Assembly (NCBI GenBank): GCA_021780695.1
Contig: JAJXYD010000022.1
Location: forward strand, 1-64,000
DNA from: Deltaproteobacteria bacterium
GTDB taxonomy: Bacteria > Desulfobacterota > Syntrophobacteria > Syntrophobacterales > Syntrophobacteraceae
Direction of reading: 5' to 3'
Length of the DNA: 64,000 bases
The notes below the pieces were generated by a model. That model was not told the origin of the DNA, did no database searches, and saw nothing but the letters and a program-made list of their open reading frames with translations. Below are positions 1 through 8,412 of the stretch, one piece after another. Every line of letters begins with the position of its first letter. Position 1 is the first letter of the stretch. The translations under genes were made by a program, and so were the position numbers.

Positions 1-1
1 C

Positions 2-1486
2 GCGAAGGAACCCGAAATAACGCTCGATCTCGACGCTGCCCAAAATGATACGGATAGTGACCTCGATAGCCGCATTGACAGCGAACTGGACAAGCTTTTT
101 GCCCCTTCCGGGCCTTCAACGACCTCAGCCTCTTCCGAGAGCAAGCAATCCTACCCGCAGGCGGATAAATCGGGGAACCAACCCGAACGCACTGATAGTC
201 TTGACGCTGTTCACACCTTGATCGACAGTGAAATAGATAAACTTTTCGTCCCCTCGCGATCGCGTGTGGAATCTCCCTCCATGTTATCGACTGCGGCCAA
301 TACCTTTTCAGGCGCTCCTGCGGGTCATGATTCCTCTCCCCAAAAGGGCAAATCGTTCGATGCCATTGAGATCGAAATTGACAATGCCGTGGGACAAACT
401 TCCGCCTCCTTACCCCAGGCGGATTCCTCCGCGGATTTACCCTCCGCTCCGCCACACAGCCCTATAAATGCCCGGGTGCCCGAACTTATAGAACAATTTA
501 ATGCCGCATATCTTAGCCTCGACTGGGATTTTACCAAGACCAACATCGAACAGTTCATCTATGCACTCCAACAGATCGGACCCATGGCATCCAAATCCCG
601 GGATTCGAAGTTAGTGTACAACATTTTGGAGGTCATTCTCAAAAGGCTTCAAAAAAGGCCCAATGCCATAAACACCAAACTCGTTCAACTCATTCGCGAT
701 TCTCAGGGGCTTCTAGCCCACATGCTTCTTATGGAGCGCGAATCAGGACCCGAGGAGAAACAAAGGCTAAAAGACCTGGTGGGACTTTTTGAAGACCTGC
801 GCCAAAAGGCTATTGCAGTAAAGGCGGGAAATATAAAGTCTGCTCCTTCCGAGGCCACATCCGCTCCAGTTTCGCCGCCTGCGACTCCTGTTGCGATTCA
901 ACCCGATAAGGTTTCGCCTCCGGCCAAAAAGGAGAGCGCGCCCCCCCTAATCTCTATTCCAGAACCAAGCGAAGAAATAGCGGCTCCCGTACAGAGAAAC
1001 ATTAGCCATGCGGATGCCTGTCTTCTTCTGGCAAACGGGAAATGGTTTGCCCTGCCCGACTCTTCCATAATTAGAATCGCGCGCTCAAACAAAAGGAAAA
1101 CCCGAAAAATTTTAAACCGGGGCTACGCAACTCTAAACGATTTTAGACCCCTTTTTGGGCGCATCAGCAGCGGAGTCTTTGACCAATGGGCAAAACTACC
1201 TCCTCAGGAACTTAAAGCCTACAGGTTCACACCCGCTGATTTATACCTCGCCAAACCTGCTGGAGAGATTGGACCCATAGCAGTTCTGGCAAGCGAAGGA
1301 AAAAGAGCCAGGATTTTTTTCTGTGACGCGCTCACTTTCATTTCGGATGTGGAAGTCGCCGATGTGTCTTCGGCCGATCAGACTTCTTTCGAAAAGGTCC
1401 CGTTACGACTTGTGATCCCGTTTTTTGATTTGCGCGGTTTTGATAATCCACCATCGGACTGCGCCGCCATTGAAGATGAAAAATGA
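2..1486 (+). CDS. Hypothetical protein with N-terminal repeats, 5'-truncated by window edge
   Basis: I do not recognise this family. The reading frame is open from base 2, so the start lies outside the window; the first possible internal starts are not convincing. The N-terminal part is acidic, Ser/Pro-rich and low-complexity. It carries two near-identical short motifs about 60 residues apart (IDSELDKLFAPS, then IDSEIDKLFVPS) and a weaker third (IEIEIDNAV). A helical stretch follows, beginning VPELIEQFNAAYLSLDW, which could be a protein-interaction bundle. After a second Pro/Ala-rich linker there is a globular C-terminal domain of about 150 residues starting near HADACLLLANGKW. There is no signal peptide or membrane segment in the visible part. 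The stop codon overlaps the ATG of the next gene (ATGA), so the two are almost certainly co-translated and may act together. Confidence 0.75.
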   Translation, partial: AKEPEITLDLDAAQNDTDSDLDSRIDSELDKLFAPSGPSTTSASSESKQSYPQADKSGNQPERTDSLDAVHTLIDSEIDKLFVPSRSRVESPSMLSTAANTFSGAPAGHDSSPQKGKSFDAIEIEIDNAVGQTSASLPQADSSADLPSAPPHSPINARVPELIEQFNAAYLSLDWDFTKTNIEQFIYALQQIGPMASKSRDSKLVYNILEVILKRLQKRPNAINTKLVQLIRDSQGLLAHMLLMERESGPEEKQRLKDLVGLFEDLRQKAIAVKAGNIKSAPSEATSAPVSPPATPVAIQPDKVSPPAKKESAPPLISIPEPSEEIAAPVQRNISHADACLLLANGKWFALPDSSIIRIARSNKRKTRKILNRGYATLNDFRPLFGRISSGVFDQWAKLPPQELKAYRFTPADLYLAKPAGEIGPIAVLASEGKRARIFFCDALTFISDVEVADVSSADQTSFEKVPLRLVIPFFDLRGFDNPPSDCAAIEDEK

Positions 1487-3504
1487 ACGAAACCGCAAAG
1501 CCATCTATCAAGGTGGATATGCCACCTGAACGACGCGTCAAGGACTTCATCGAGCGATTGACTGAAGCGCGTCTCTATGTTGAGCAGGGGCTTACGGACG
1601 GAACCACGCAGATCGTTAATTCAATACTTGAGGAAATTGAAACCGAAGAGATCCCGGTAATAGATAAAGAAAAGATCCGTATGTACGCCGAATCACTCCT
1701 CAAGACCGGGGATGATCAGCCGATGGAAAGCAGTGCTGCCCATAACGAATGCACGCAGGCCGACCCTCTTCAACACTACCGCTATGGCCTGACGCTTTTT
1801 GAGGGGCACTTCTTTGAAGAAGCCATAAGAGAGTTGAGCCTGGCGATCAGTCTCGGAGTTGAACCGCTCAAATGTTTTGAGTTGTGCGGCGACTGCGCGG
1901 TAAGACTTCAAAGGTGGCAGGAAGCCATCGGTTTTTATCAGCGGGTCATTTCGGATCAAAACCTTGGACCGGACCAAAAGAATATCGTACTACTAAAATT
2001 AGACCAATGCCTCGACTCCCAAAAGGCTCTATCACCAGAAGCATCCGGTTCGGAGAATGTTTCAGAGCTCTCCTCGCCCTCCTTTTCCACATGCTCTTGC
2101 CAGAACGAATCGCAAAAGGTTTTGGACTCCCCGCAACCCTCCGAAACCAATGATGACTCTGAGCAATCAGCTCCTGTGCAGCTCTATAACTACGGCTTGG
2201 CGCTGCTCGACGGGCAGTTCTGGGAGGAAGCCATTACGAAATTGAGCATGGCTGCCGACCTGGGCGTTGAACGGCTTACGTGCCTGGAGCTCTGCGGTGA
2301 TTGCGCCGTAAAACTCCAAAGATGGCAGGAAGCCTTCGGGTTCTACCAGCGGGTTTATTCCGATGAAACTCTCCGGGATGATCGGAAGAAAAGTATACTG
2401 GGGAAAATTGCCGTATGCTCACACGAGCAAAAAAAAGAAACCGCGTCCATGTCGGCTTCCGCCCAACCTGATGTGTCCACGCTGGCCAAATCCGAATTGG
2501 ACAACCCATCGGTGGTTTGTCTGAATTCCTATATGACCGCTTCCCCCATCGGCCGGACAGTAACATCGTGGACCGACCAGGGGGGAAAATCTTTTGCGGG
2601 TGCCATCCATTCCTACAAAGTAACAGACCTTCTGCATATAGGGTCGAGTTCCCTTGTCGTTGAGCTCGAAGATGAGGTTAACGGCAGAAGGTTCGCAGGC
2701 CATGCCCTCACCGAAAGGCTAAAGGACACCCTCCCTGCTGAAAGGCTGCTGGTGTGGACCAAAGAGCAGATGTCCATCAATTCCCGTTACCTGGTCCGCA
2801 TATACGATCTGGCTACGCTGGACGGCCAATTTTTCATAGTGCGTGAACACCTGCCGCTCTCACTTTGCGACCTGATTTCCAAGGGGACGGCCATGCCGCT
2901 TGCCCTTGCGGCAAAGCTTGCCTACCAGGTGCTCGAGGCTTTGGGGGATCTCCATCTTCACATGGCCTCCGACGGGCAGATACGAAATATTTTCCATCTC
3001 GATCTTCGTCCTTCCCGCATCCTTCTGGCAACCAATAAGCCGCGAATCAAAGTATATAACGGCGGTCTGTGGAAAGAGATTGAAAAGGCCAATCCGACCA
3101 GGGCCTCCCTGAGGCAATTGCCCCTTGCACACCTTTGCTACCGCGCCCCGGAACAGTTCCGAGTATATCTTGCCCGGAAAAGACCTCCCATTTTTACCGA
3201 TATCTATCTTTTCGGCGTCCTGCTCTACGAAATGCTCACCGGCGTTCCCGCATTCAAAGCATCCTCTTTTGAAGAATATGAAATTCAGCACTGCGAACAA
3301 TATCCGACGCCTCCCAGGGTATGGAGATCGGAGATCCCCGAAGAGATCAACGAACTGATAATGAACTGCCTCGCCTCCGACCCCTTCAGGCGTTACCGCA
3401 GCACTACCCGCATATCCCTCGATTTGCAAAAGTCTTATCCGTTAGCGGCAAGCCGGACTGGAGACGAGATATACCACACCTATCTTAGGTCCCTGGGCCT
3501 TTAA
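1483..3504 (+). CDS. TPR protein with degenerate serine/threonine-kinase domain (probable pseudokinase)
   Basis: 673 residues. The N-terminal half holds two copies of a TPR-like module, at about residues 95-195 and 230-325. They share long stretches such as LELCGDCAVKLQRWQEA, which points to an internal duplication. From about residue 375 onward the fold is that of a eukaryotic-type protein kinase: a P-loop remnant (IGSSSLVVEL), HLDLRPSRIL in place of HRDLKPxNIL (Asp507), RAPEQF in place of APE, and DIYLFGVLLYEMLTG. Key residues are changed. The VAIK lysine position reads FAGHAL (His407), and DFG reads NGG (Asn526). Loss of both the ATP-anchoring Lys and the Mg-binding Asp suggests a scaffold or sensor rather than an active kinase. 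It overlaps the upstream gene by four bases. Family assignment is good; lack of activity is inferred. Confidence 0.85.
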   Translation: MNETAKPSIKVDMPPERRVKDFIERLTEARLYVEQGLTDGTTQIVNSILEEIETEEIPVIDKEKIRMYAESLLKTGDDQPMESSAAHNECTQADPLQHYRYGLTLFEGHFFEEAIRELSLAISLGVEPLKCFELCGDCAVRLQRWQEAIGFYQRVISDQNLGPDQKNIVLLKLDQCLDSQKALSPEASGSENVSELSSPSFSTCSCQNESQKVLDSPQPSETNDDSEQSAPVQLYNYGLALLDGQFWEEAITKLSMAADLGVERLTCLELCGDCAVKLQRWQEAFGFYQRVYSDETLRDDRKKSILGKIAVCSHEQKKETASMSASAQPDVSTLAKSELDNPSVVCLNSYMTASPIGRTVTSWTDQGGKSFAGAIHSYKVTDLLHIGSSSLVVELEDEVNGRRFAGHALTERLKDTLPAERLLVWTKEQMSINSRYLVRIYDLATLDGQFFIVREHLPLSLCDLISKGTAMPLALAAKLAYQVLEALGDLHLHMASDGQIRNIFHLDLRPSRILLATNKPRIKVYNGGLWKEIEKANPTRASLRQLPLAHLCYRAPEQFRVYLARKRPPIFTDIYLFGVLLYEMLTGVPAFKASSFEEYEIQHCEQYPTPPRVWRSEIPEEINELIMNCLASDPFRRYRSTTRISLDLQKSYPLAASRTGDEIYHTYLRSLGL

Positions 3505-3555
3505 GATTGCTCGTCTTCATCGATGTGACGATTCAAGCGCGCTCCTGTGGCACCG

Positions 3556-4281
3556 TTAAAATATCCCGGGAATAAATCGTTTTGTCCTTCCGGCATATTC
3601 GCCATATTCGTAGAAGGCCTCCCGCAAGAGCACCTCTTCCTGCAGCGCCCGATAGATCTCACAGCCGATCAGCAAAAGGAAAACCAGGGTCTTTTCAATC
3701 GAGAAGCCCCAAACGACAAGCCCCAACGCCCCTAGAATTTCCCCCACATACACCGGATGACGTACAAACCTGTAGGGTCCGGTTGTAACCAGTTTCCTCG
3801 CCTGAGGAATCAGGCTAAAGCTTCTCCCCAGCGCGCCCAAGGCCAAAAGGGTGAAAACCATGGCAAAAAAAAGTATGAGACTTGAAATTAAAAGGATCGG
3901 AATTCCGGATGGCACGGCACCGTTGAGCATTGGCAAGGTAAAGGGCATGAAAGTCGCCGCGAAGGCAATCAGTTTCGTTGGCAAGGATTTTGTAGTCAAA
4001 ATCGCAGTGCCCCTGCTCAGATAAATACAAACAAGCAGGGCAAAATACCCTGTCACTAACAGCCCATTCAAGAAGACAATGATGTTCAGAAAGCCGGCCA
4101 GCCTCATATTCAGAGCAAACCTCAGCAGGGCGCGAAGATCTTTAACCATGAAAAAACCAAAAATCGCCACAGCCGGCAGTTCACCACGCTTTGATTTCAA
4201 AACTCCGTAGAACCGGGAAAAAAGTTTGCTGAAACTTATCCTTTTCAGGTTTAACCAGAGGGGTTTGGTTGCAGTTTCCAT
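3556..4281 (-). CDS. Isoprenylcysteine carboxyl methyltransferase/PEMT-like membrane protein
   Basis: About 241 residues. Several hydrophobic segments are followed by a C-terminal signature typical of the ICMT/PEMT superfamily: YRFVRHPVYVGEILGALGL, then a conserved EEVLLREAF..YGEY.GRTKRFIPG tail. In this superfamily the RHPxYxG motif and downstream Glu/Arg residues bind S-adenosylmethionine in the membrane. The substrate cannot be read from sequence; bacterial members may methylate lipids or small molecules. I chose the ATG at 4281, not the longer frame to 4422, because AAGGAG lies 11 bases upstream and the extra residues look non-coding. It converges on the kinase-like gene. Confidence 0.8.
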   Translation of the reverse strand: METATKPLWLNLKRISFSKLFSRFYGVLKSKRGELPAVAIFGFFMVKDLRALLRFALNMRLAGFLNIIVFLNGLLVTGYFALLVCIYLSRGTAILTTKSLPTKLIAFAATFMPFTLPMLNGAVPSGIPILLISSLILFFAMVFTLLALGALGRSFSLIPQARKLVTTGPYRFVRHPVYVGEILGALGLVVWGFSIEKTLVFLLLIGCEIYRALQEEVLLREAFYEYGEYAGRTKRFIPGIF

Positions 4282-4524
4282 CTCAAAAACGACTCCTTGT
4301 AGGCGATTAAACCGTTTTGGAAATATTTTAAACCTAGTTACCTGGAAATGCCTGTCAAGAGACGGCCCATTTCTCCCCTCTGCTAAGAAGCCGACCCATA
4401 ATTTTTGCGCGCTCCAATCCACTTGATTTTAAATGGCTGCCTAAAACCATTCATGTACCTGATATTATGGCATATTTTATATAAAATCTAACCAGACGGA
4501 CCCAGCTTTACGACCACGATGCGG

Positions 4525-4553
4525 TTGACACGTCAAATCGGCGACTTTAAGTT
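4525..4553 (+). promoter_or_regulatory. Candidate promoter for the Cys-rich secreted protein
   Basis: TTGACA at 4525-4530 is a perfect -35 box. With a 17-base spacer it is followed by a poor -10 (TAAGTT). The -35 sits in a small palindrome, TTGACACGTCAA, which could serve as an operator. It lies about 90 bases before the start codon at 4641. Confidence 0.3.
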
Positions 4554-4640
4554 GAGACTAACAGAAAAGAGTTGAACGCTTTCCATGAGGCAGTGGAAAC
4601 CGCTACGCAACTCTGATCAATGTAGGAGGTACATATAATT

Positions 4641-4886
4641 ATGATGATGAAAATGAACAAAAAACTGGTTGTCGGGTTGGCCCTGGCCCTGGTGCTCGTT
4701 AGCGGCGCTTTCGTAAACGCAAACGCCCAGTGCGCTTCCTGCCTGCCCAATCTGGGATTTTCTTCCTGTATGAATTGCAATGCTGTTGCACGTCCGCCAT
4801 TGAATGCATCCTGCCAGGGCGCATTTAATTATGGACCTACGGCTCCGGTTCCCATGGGTTCTGTCGGAGGGGCTTCCGGCGGTTGA
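4641..4886 (+). CDS. Small Cys-rich secreted protein of unknown function
   Basis: 81 residues. The strong ribosome-binding site AGGAGGT lies 10 bases before the ATG. Three ATG codons in a row start the frame. A typical Sec signal peptide (basic start MNKK, hydrophobic core, ANA/QC) probably ends near residue 29. The mature part is about 52 residues and starts with Gln-Cys. It contains two CxxC pairs (CASC and CMNC) and a further Cys, and ends in a Gly/Pro-rich tail (GSVGGASGG). The pairs could form disulfides or bind metal or heme. No CxxCH is present, so a c-type cytochrome is unlikely. It is monocistronic, between a candidate promoter and a terminator hairpin. I recognise no family. Confidence 0.75.
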   Translation: MMMKMNKKLVVGLALALVLVSGAFVNANAQCASCLPNLGFSSCMNCNAVARPPLNASCQGAFNYGPTAPVPMGSVGGASGG

Positions 4887-4955
4887 TGAGGCTTACAAAA
4901 AAAGGACGCAGATAAGACCTGCCGCATGAGTCTGTAAACTGAAAAACTATATGTC

Positions 4956-4990
4956 GGCCTCCGGGGATATTCTCCGGGGGCCGCATTTGT
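4956..4990 (+). terminator. Terminator hairpin after the Cys-rich protein gene
   Basis: A 12-bp stem (GGCCTCCGGGGA with TCTCCGGGGGCC, two G-T pairs) has a three-base loop and is followed by GCATTTGTTTT. It lies about 70 bases after the stop codon. The T-rich tail is imperfect. Confidence 0.6.
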
Positions 4991-5147
4991 TTTGGGCTCG
5001 CATTGCAATGGCATTGGGTCGAGACTCGTCATGCCCCACGGCGTTCGACAGATAAATTAATTGCCCGGCCGGGGAGGGATAAAACGAGAGATTGACAGCG
5101 GCTGGAGCGGTCAGGACCGGGAGAGGAAATCTTTTCTTTCAGAGGAC

Positions 5148-5185
5148 AAAAACGATGCGCCGCTGTCACAGGACAGCGACGCATC
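5148..5185 (-). terminator. Rho-independent terminator of porin gene copy 1
   Basis: Read on the minus strand, a 14-bp stem (GATGCGTCGCTGTC / GACAGCGGCGCATC, one T-G pair) with a 4-base loop is followed by GTTTTTG. It lies about 70 bases after the stop of the porin gene. An equivalent hairpin follows the second porin copy. Confidence 0.85.
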
Positions 5186-5252
5186 GGAGCACTTTCCGGC
5201 TGGGACTCCGCAGAGGGGGAGCACAACCGCTAACTCTTACGATCAAAAACCG

Positions 5253-6302
5253 CTATTTGTACCATTCGCAAGGATCGCCGAGCGGAACAACAAGGCGCAT
5301 CATGGCAAAGTCTCCGCCAACGTCGTTCTTCGTAACAAGAGCGAAGTTGTAGGTTAAGAGCAGACTGCAGGGGCCGAAGTTGTAGCCAACGATCGGGCCC
5401 GCGGTCCAGTTGACGGCACAGCTATTCTGAATATTGCCGTAAACCGGCGCACCAAGCGCGTCGGAATAGTAGATGCCCTTGTCGTCATTGGTCTGCTGCT
5501 GACCTTCCGCGCCAAGACCGAAGGTCCACTTGTCCATGGTGTAGGTAAGGGTGTAATCCATGGCCAGTTCGTTGCCATTCTGGATATCGCAGTCGTTATC
5601 CTTGGTCCAGAAGGTATACTGAAATTCGGCACTGATATTCCAACCGGCATACAGCCAGCTTATACCAAGAACAGGAGTGAAGGTATAAGCATCCGAACTC
5701 GACCAGGCATAGACATTGTTAAAGTTTCTGCTAAACAGCTTATTATCGTAATATTTTGCCGACGGCCCATAAACACCCTGCTCAAGATTATTCTGAGAGG
5801 CAGCGCTGTTACCGGGTGAAGTCGTGCCGTCATTCATGCCGATGTCAAAAGCCGCCGACACATGAAAATTGCACGGGATTTCCCAGGACAGAATGAACGG
5901 AACCAGGATGGTATTGTAAGCGCCCCACTGGGAACCGGTAGCGGAAAGAGGTCCCGAGACATCGGCCCTCAGGGTTGCATAATCGAAGGGCTGGGCGATA
6001 GCACAAGCATAGGTCGCTCCGAGGATGGGACACATACCCGGATTCCATAACAGGATCGGAACATCGACAAAGCTGTCTAGCTTAGCAAGGCCGTTTGTGT
6101 TGCCGGCATTGTCATAAGACTTCCAGTTACCGGTCCAGAAAAAATCGTTAATAAAATACAAGCCCGCAGGCGGCAGAGCGCCGGCAGCCAAACCTTCATC
6201 AGCGCCGCGCAGATGCCAGTCCCAGAGTTCTTCAGCAGATGCGGCACTGACAGCCATCAGTACCGCAAGACAAACACAAACGGCCACAAAAAACTTCTTC
6301 AT
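5253..6302 (-). CDS. SphA/MetA-type outer-membrane porin, copy 1
   Basis: 349 residues from the ATG at 6302, which has a GGAGGAAGAG ribosome-binding site directly upstream. A Sec signal peptide (MKKFF...AASA) is followed by EELWDWHLRGADEGLAAGAL and PPAGLYFINDFFWTG. The motif with PPxGLYFxN near the N-terminus is characteristic of the SphA / MetA-pathway-of-phenol-degradation family (Pfam Phenol_MetA_deg). These are predicted outer-membrane beta-barrels implicated in uptake of hydrophobic compounds. The rest alternates aromatic and polar residues in beta-strand fashion (WNISAEFQYTFWTKDNDC, WTFGLGAEG, AGPIVGYNFGPCSLLLTYNFA) and ends MRLVVPLGDPCEWYK. It is a tandem paralogue of the gene at 6984-8027; the first 60 residues differ at only about two positions. 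The substrate is unknown. Confidence 0.85.
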   Translation of the reverse strand: MKKFFVAVCVCLAVLMAVSAASAEELWDWHLRGADEGLAAGALPPAGLYFINDFFWTGNWKSYDNAGNTNGLAKLDSFVDVPILLWNPGMCPILGATYACAIAQPFDYATLRADVSGPLSATGSQWGAYNTILVPFILSWEIPCNFHVSAAFDIGMNDGTTSPGNSAASQNNLEQGVYGPSAKYYDNKLFSRNFNNVYAWSSSDAYTFTPVLGISWLYAGWNISAEFQYTFWTKDNDCDIQNGNELAMDYTLTYTMDKWTFGLGAEGQQQTNDDKGIYYSDALGAPVYGNIQNSCAVNWTAGPIVGYNFGPCSLLLTYNFALVTKNDVGGDFAMMRLVVPLGDPCEWYK

Positions 6303-6410
6303 CTCTTCCTCCTCGAAGTAAATAGATACACTGAAAAGCTCCCAAAGCAGGGTAAACAAATTGCACCCATTCTAAATACCTTTTACTTGGCGCCCTAAAC
6401 CGGGCGACTT

Positions 6411-6605
6411 CCAACAACACCTCCTTTCAGCCCTGACTTAGAAGGCGCATTGGCTCGTAACGGCGAATTGCCCCATCCACCATCTTCCAACAGCGCCGAC
6501 CATCGAGTAAACTACAGCAACCCGCACCGATAAAAATTCCCCTCCATGCACAAGCCGCTGAATCTTTTAGTGGGTATAATAATTTTTTGTTACAGTCAAA
6601 CCAAA
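6411..6605 (-). promoter_or_regulatory. Long conserved 5' leader with promoter of porin copy 1
   Basis: This upstream stretch closely matches the one before porin copy 2 (8134-8330). Shared blocks, read on the minus strand, are TTTGACTGTAAC near the far end (a likely -35 region with TATACC about 15 bases later), GGGGCAATTCGCCGTTA in the middle, and CTGAAAGGAGGTGTTG about 110 bases before the start codon. The last block is a near-perfect anti-SD match without a conserved reading frame after it. The leader may be structured RNA or a binding site for a regulator. I match it to no known riboswitch. Confidence 0.5.
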
Positions 6606-6881
6606 TAATATAAAACATGATGCCCGTATTCGCATTATTCTTAGTTCTATTTTTTTAAACGATGTCACGACCCGTAGCTTTGATGCTATTGTAGCGTTAA
6701 TCAGGAGGCACAAAGAATCATGCCTGCCACATTTTAGGACCGAATTGGAAGGACCTTACCGGAGAGGGGTCTAACCCCAACCGCGGCGTTGCGGCCATCA
6801 ATGGATTGTCTAAGTCAGGGTGGGTAAGGCCGAGCGTTGAACAACGGGAATCGAAGCCGGGAAAAACATATTTTCCAAGAC

Positions 6882-6919
6882 AAAAAAAGATGCGCCGCTG
6901 CCTTGGCAACGACGCATCT
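6882..6919 (-). terminator. Rho-independent terminator of porin gene copy 2
   Basis: On the minus strand, an AGATGCGTCG / CGGCGCATCT stem with additional pairing inside the loop is followed by seven Ts. It is homologous to the terminator after copy 1 and lies about 65 bases after the stop codon at 6984. Confidence 0.85.
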
Positions 6920-6983
6920 CGGAACTTTCCGGATGGGTTCCTCTTAGGGGAACACAACCGCTAAATCTTACGATCGGAGATCG

Positions 6984-8027
6984 CTATTTGGTGTACCATT
7001 CGCAAGGATCGCCGAGCGGAACTACAAGGCGCACCATGGCCCAGTCGCCGCCAACGTCGTTCTTCGTCATGATCGCGAAGTTGTAGGTGAAGAGCAGACT
7101 GCAGGGACCGAAATTGTAGCCAACGATCGGACCCGCGGTCCAGTTGACAGCCATGGAATTGGCGATATTGCCGTAGTAGTACCCGCCAAAATTTGCCTGT
7201 ATGCCCTTGTCGGGATTAGTCTGCTGCTCGCCTTCCGCGCCAAGACCGAAGGTCCACTTGTCCATGGTGTAGGTAAGGGTGTAGTCCATGGCCAGTTCGT
7301 TGCCATTCTGGATATCGCAGTCGTTATCCTTGGTCCAGAAGGTATACTGGAATTCGGCGCTGACATTCCAACCGCCATAGAGCCAGCTAATACCAAGAAC
7401 CGGAGTAAAGGTATAGGCATCATTGCTGGACCAGGCATAGAAATTGTTACCGCTTTTGCTGGTCAGCCTGTTCCCATACAGATTAGGATAGAGCGAAGCA
7501 GCGCTGTTACCGGGAGACGTCGTGCCGTCATTCATGCCAACATCGAAAGCCGCCGACACGTGGAAGTTGCACGGAATTTCCCAGGACAGAATGAATGGAA
7601 CCAGGATGGTATTGTAGGCGCCCCACTGGGAACCGGTATAGGAAAGAGGACCCGTTGCAGAGGGAACGTTAAGCCTCGAAGTCACTGCATCGAAGGGCTC
7701 TGCGATAGCACATGCGTAGGTTGCTCCCAGGATGGGGCACATACCCGGATTCCACAACAGGATGGGAACATCGACAAAGATGTTCATCTTGACGTTGGCG
7801 CCGGGGCCGTTTACACCATAGGTCTTATCGTTTGGACCGTACAAACTCCAGTTACCGGTCCAGTAGAAATCGTTGATGAAATACAAGCCCGCGGGCGGCA
7901 GAGCACCGGCGGCCAGACCTTCATCAGCACCACGCAGATGCCAGTCCCAGAGTTCTTCAGCAGATGCGGCACTGACAGCCATCAATACCGCGAGGCAAAC
8001 ACAAATAGCCACAAAAAACTTCTTCAT
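6984..8027 (-). CDS. SphA/MetA-type outer-membrane porin, copy 2
   Basis: 347 residues with the same GGAGGAAGAG-ATG start context, signal peptide and PPAGLYFINDFYWTG motif as copy 1. The two proteins are nearly identical at both ends and in the strand-forming segments. They differ mainly in short stretches likely to be surface loops: residues about 62-75, about 105-115 and the segment around LYPNLYGNRLTSKSGNN. The pattern of conserved strands and variable loops is expected for duplicated outer-membrane porins with different ligand or phage contacts. Each copy has its own leader and terminator, so they are probably transcribed separately. Substrate unknown. Confidence 0.85.
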   Translation of the reverse strand: MKKFFVAICVCLAVLMAVSAASAEELWDWHLRGADEGLAAGALPPAGLYFINDFYWTGNWSLYGPNDKTYGVNGPGANVKMNIFVDVPILLWNPGMCPILGATYACAIAEPFDAVTSRLNVPSATGPLSYTGSQWGAYNTILVPFILSWEIPCNFHVSAAFDVGMNDGTTSPGNSAASLYPNLYGNRLTSKSGNNFYAWSSNDAYTFTPVLGISWLYGGWNVSAEFQYTFWTKDNDCDIQNGNELAMDYTLTYTMDKWTFGLGAEGEQQTNPDKGIQANFGGYYYGNIANSMAVNWTAGPIVGYNFGPCSLLFTYNFAIMTKNDVGGDWAMVRLVVPLGDPCEWYTK

Positions 8028-8133
8028 CTCTTCCTCCTCGAAGTAGATAAACTAACAATCTTTCTAAGCAGGGCGAGCGAACTGCCCCCTTCCAAGTGAT
8101 TTCTGCATTGCATTCTTACTCGGGCGGCGTCGA

Positions 8134-8330
8134 CCAACACCTCCTTTCAGCCCAGGTTCGGCAAGCGCATCGGCAGATAACGGCGAATTGCCCCATAAGC
8201 CATCATCTACAGCGCCAACCATTGGGGGTAAACCTTGGCAACCCCGCATCTATAGAACTACCCCATGAAGCACAGGTCGCCACATCTCCTTGCCTATAAC
8301 AATTTTGCGTTACAGTCAAATTAAATTTTG
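8134..8330 (-). promoter_or_regulatory. Long conserved 5' leader with promoter of porin copy 2
   Basis: This is the counterpart of the leader at 6411-6605. On the minus strand it shares TTTGACTGTAAC with TATAGG about 15 bases downstream, GGGGCAATTCGCCGTTA and CTGAAAGGAGGTGTTGG. The sequence between the last block and the porin start codon has diverged. Conservation of the untranslated blocks alongside drift elsewhere suggests a functional cis element. Confidence 0.5.
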
Positions 8331-8412
8331 TAAAAATCTTTTATCAACGCGTTGAGTATACAATGCGCAATCGACAATGGATTGATTATAGAGATATTTC
8401 CCATGCTATACA

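Noticed and set aside
2860..3429. 189-codon minus-strand frame inside the kinase-like gene
   Set aside because: Shadow of the plus-strand pseudokinase domain, which has clear kinase motifs.
6232..6420. Short leader peptide starting after GGAGGTG in the porin leader
   Set aside because: The equivalent frame in the second porin leader encodes an unrelated sequence, so coding is not conserved.
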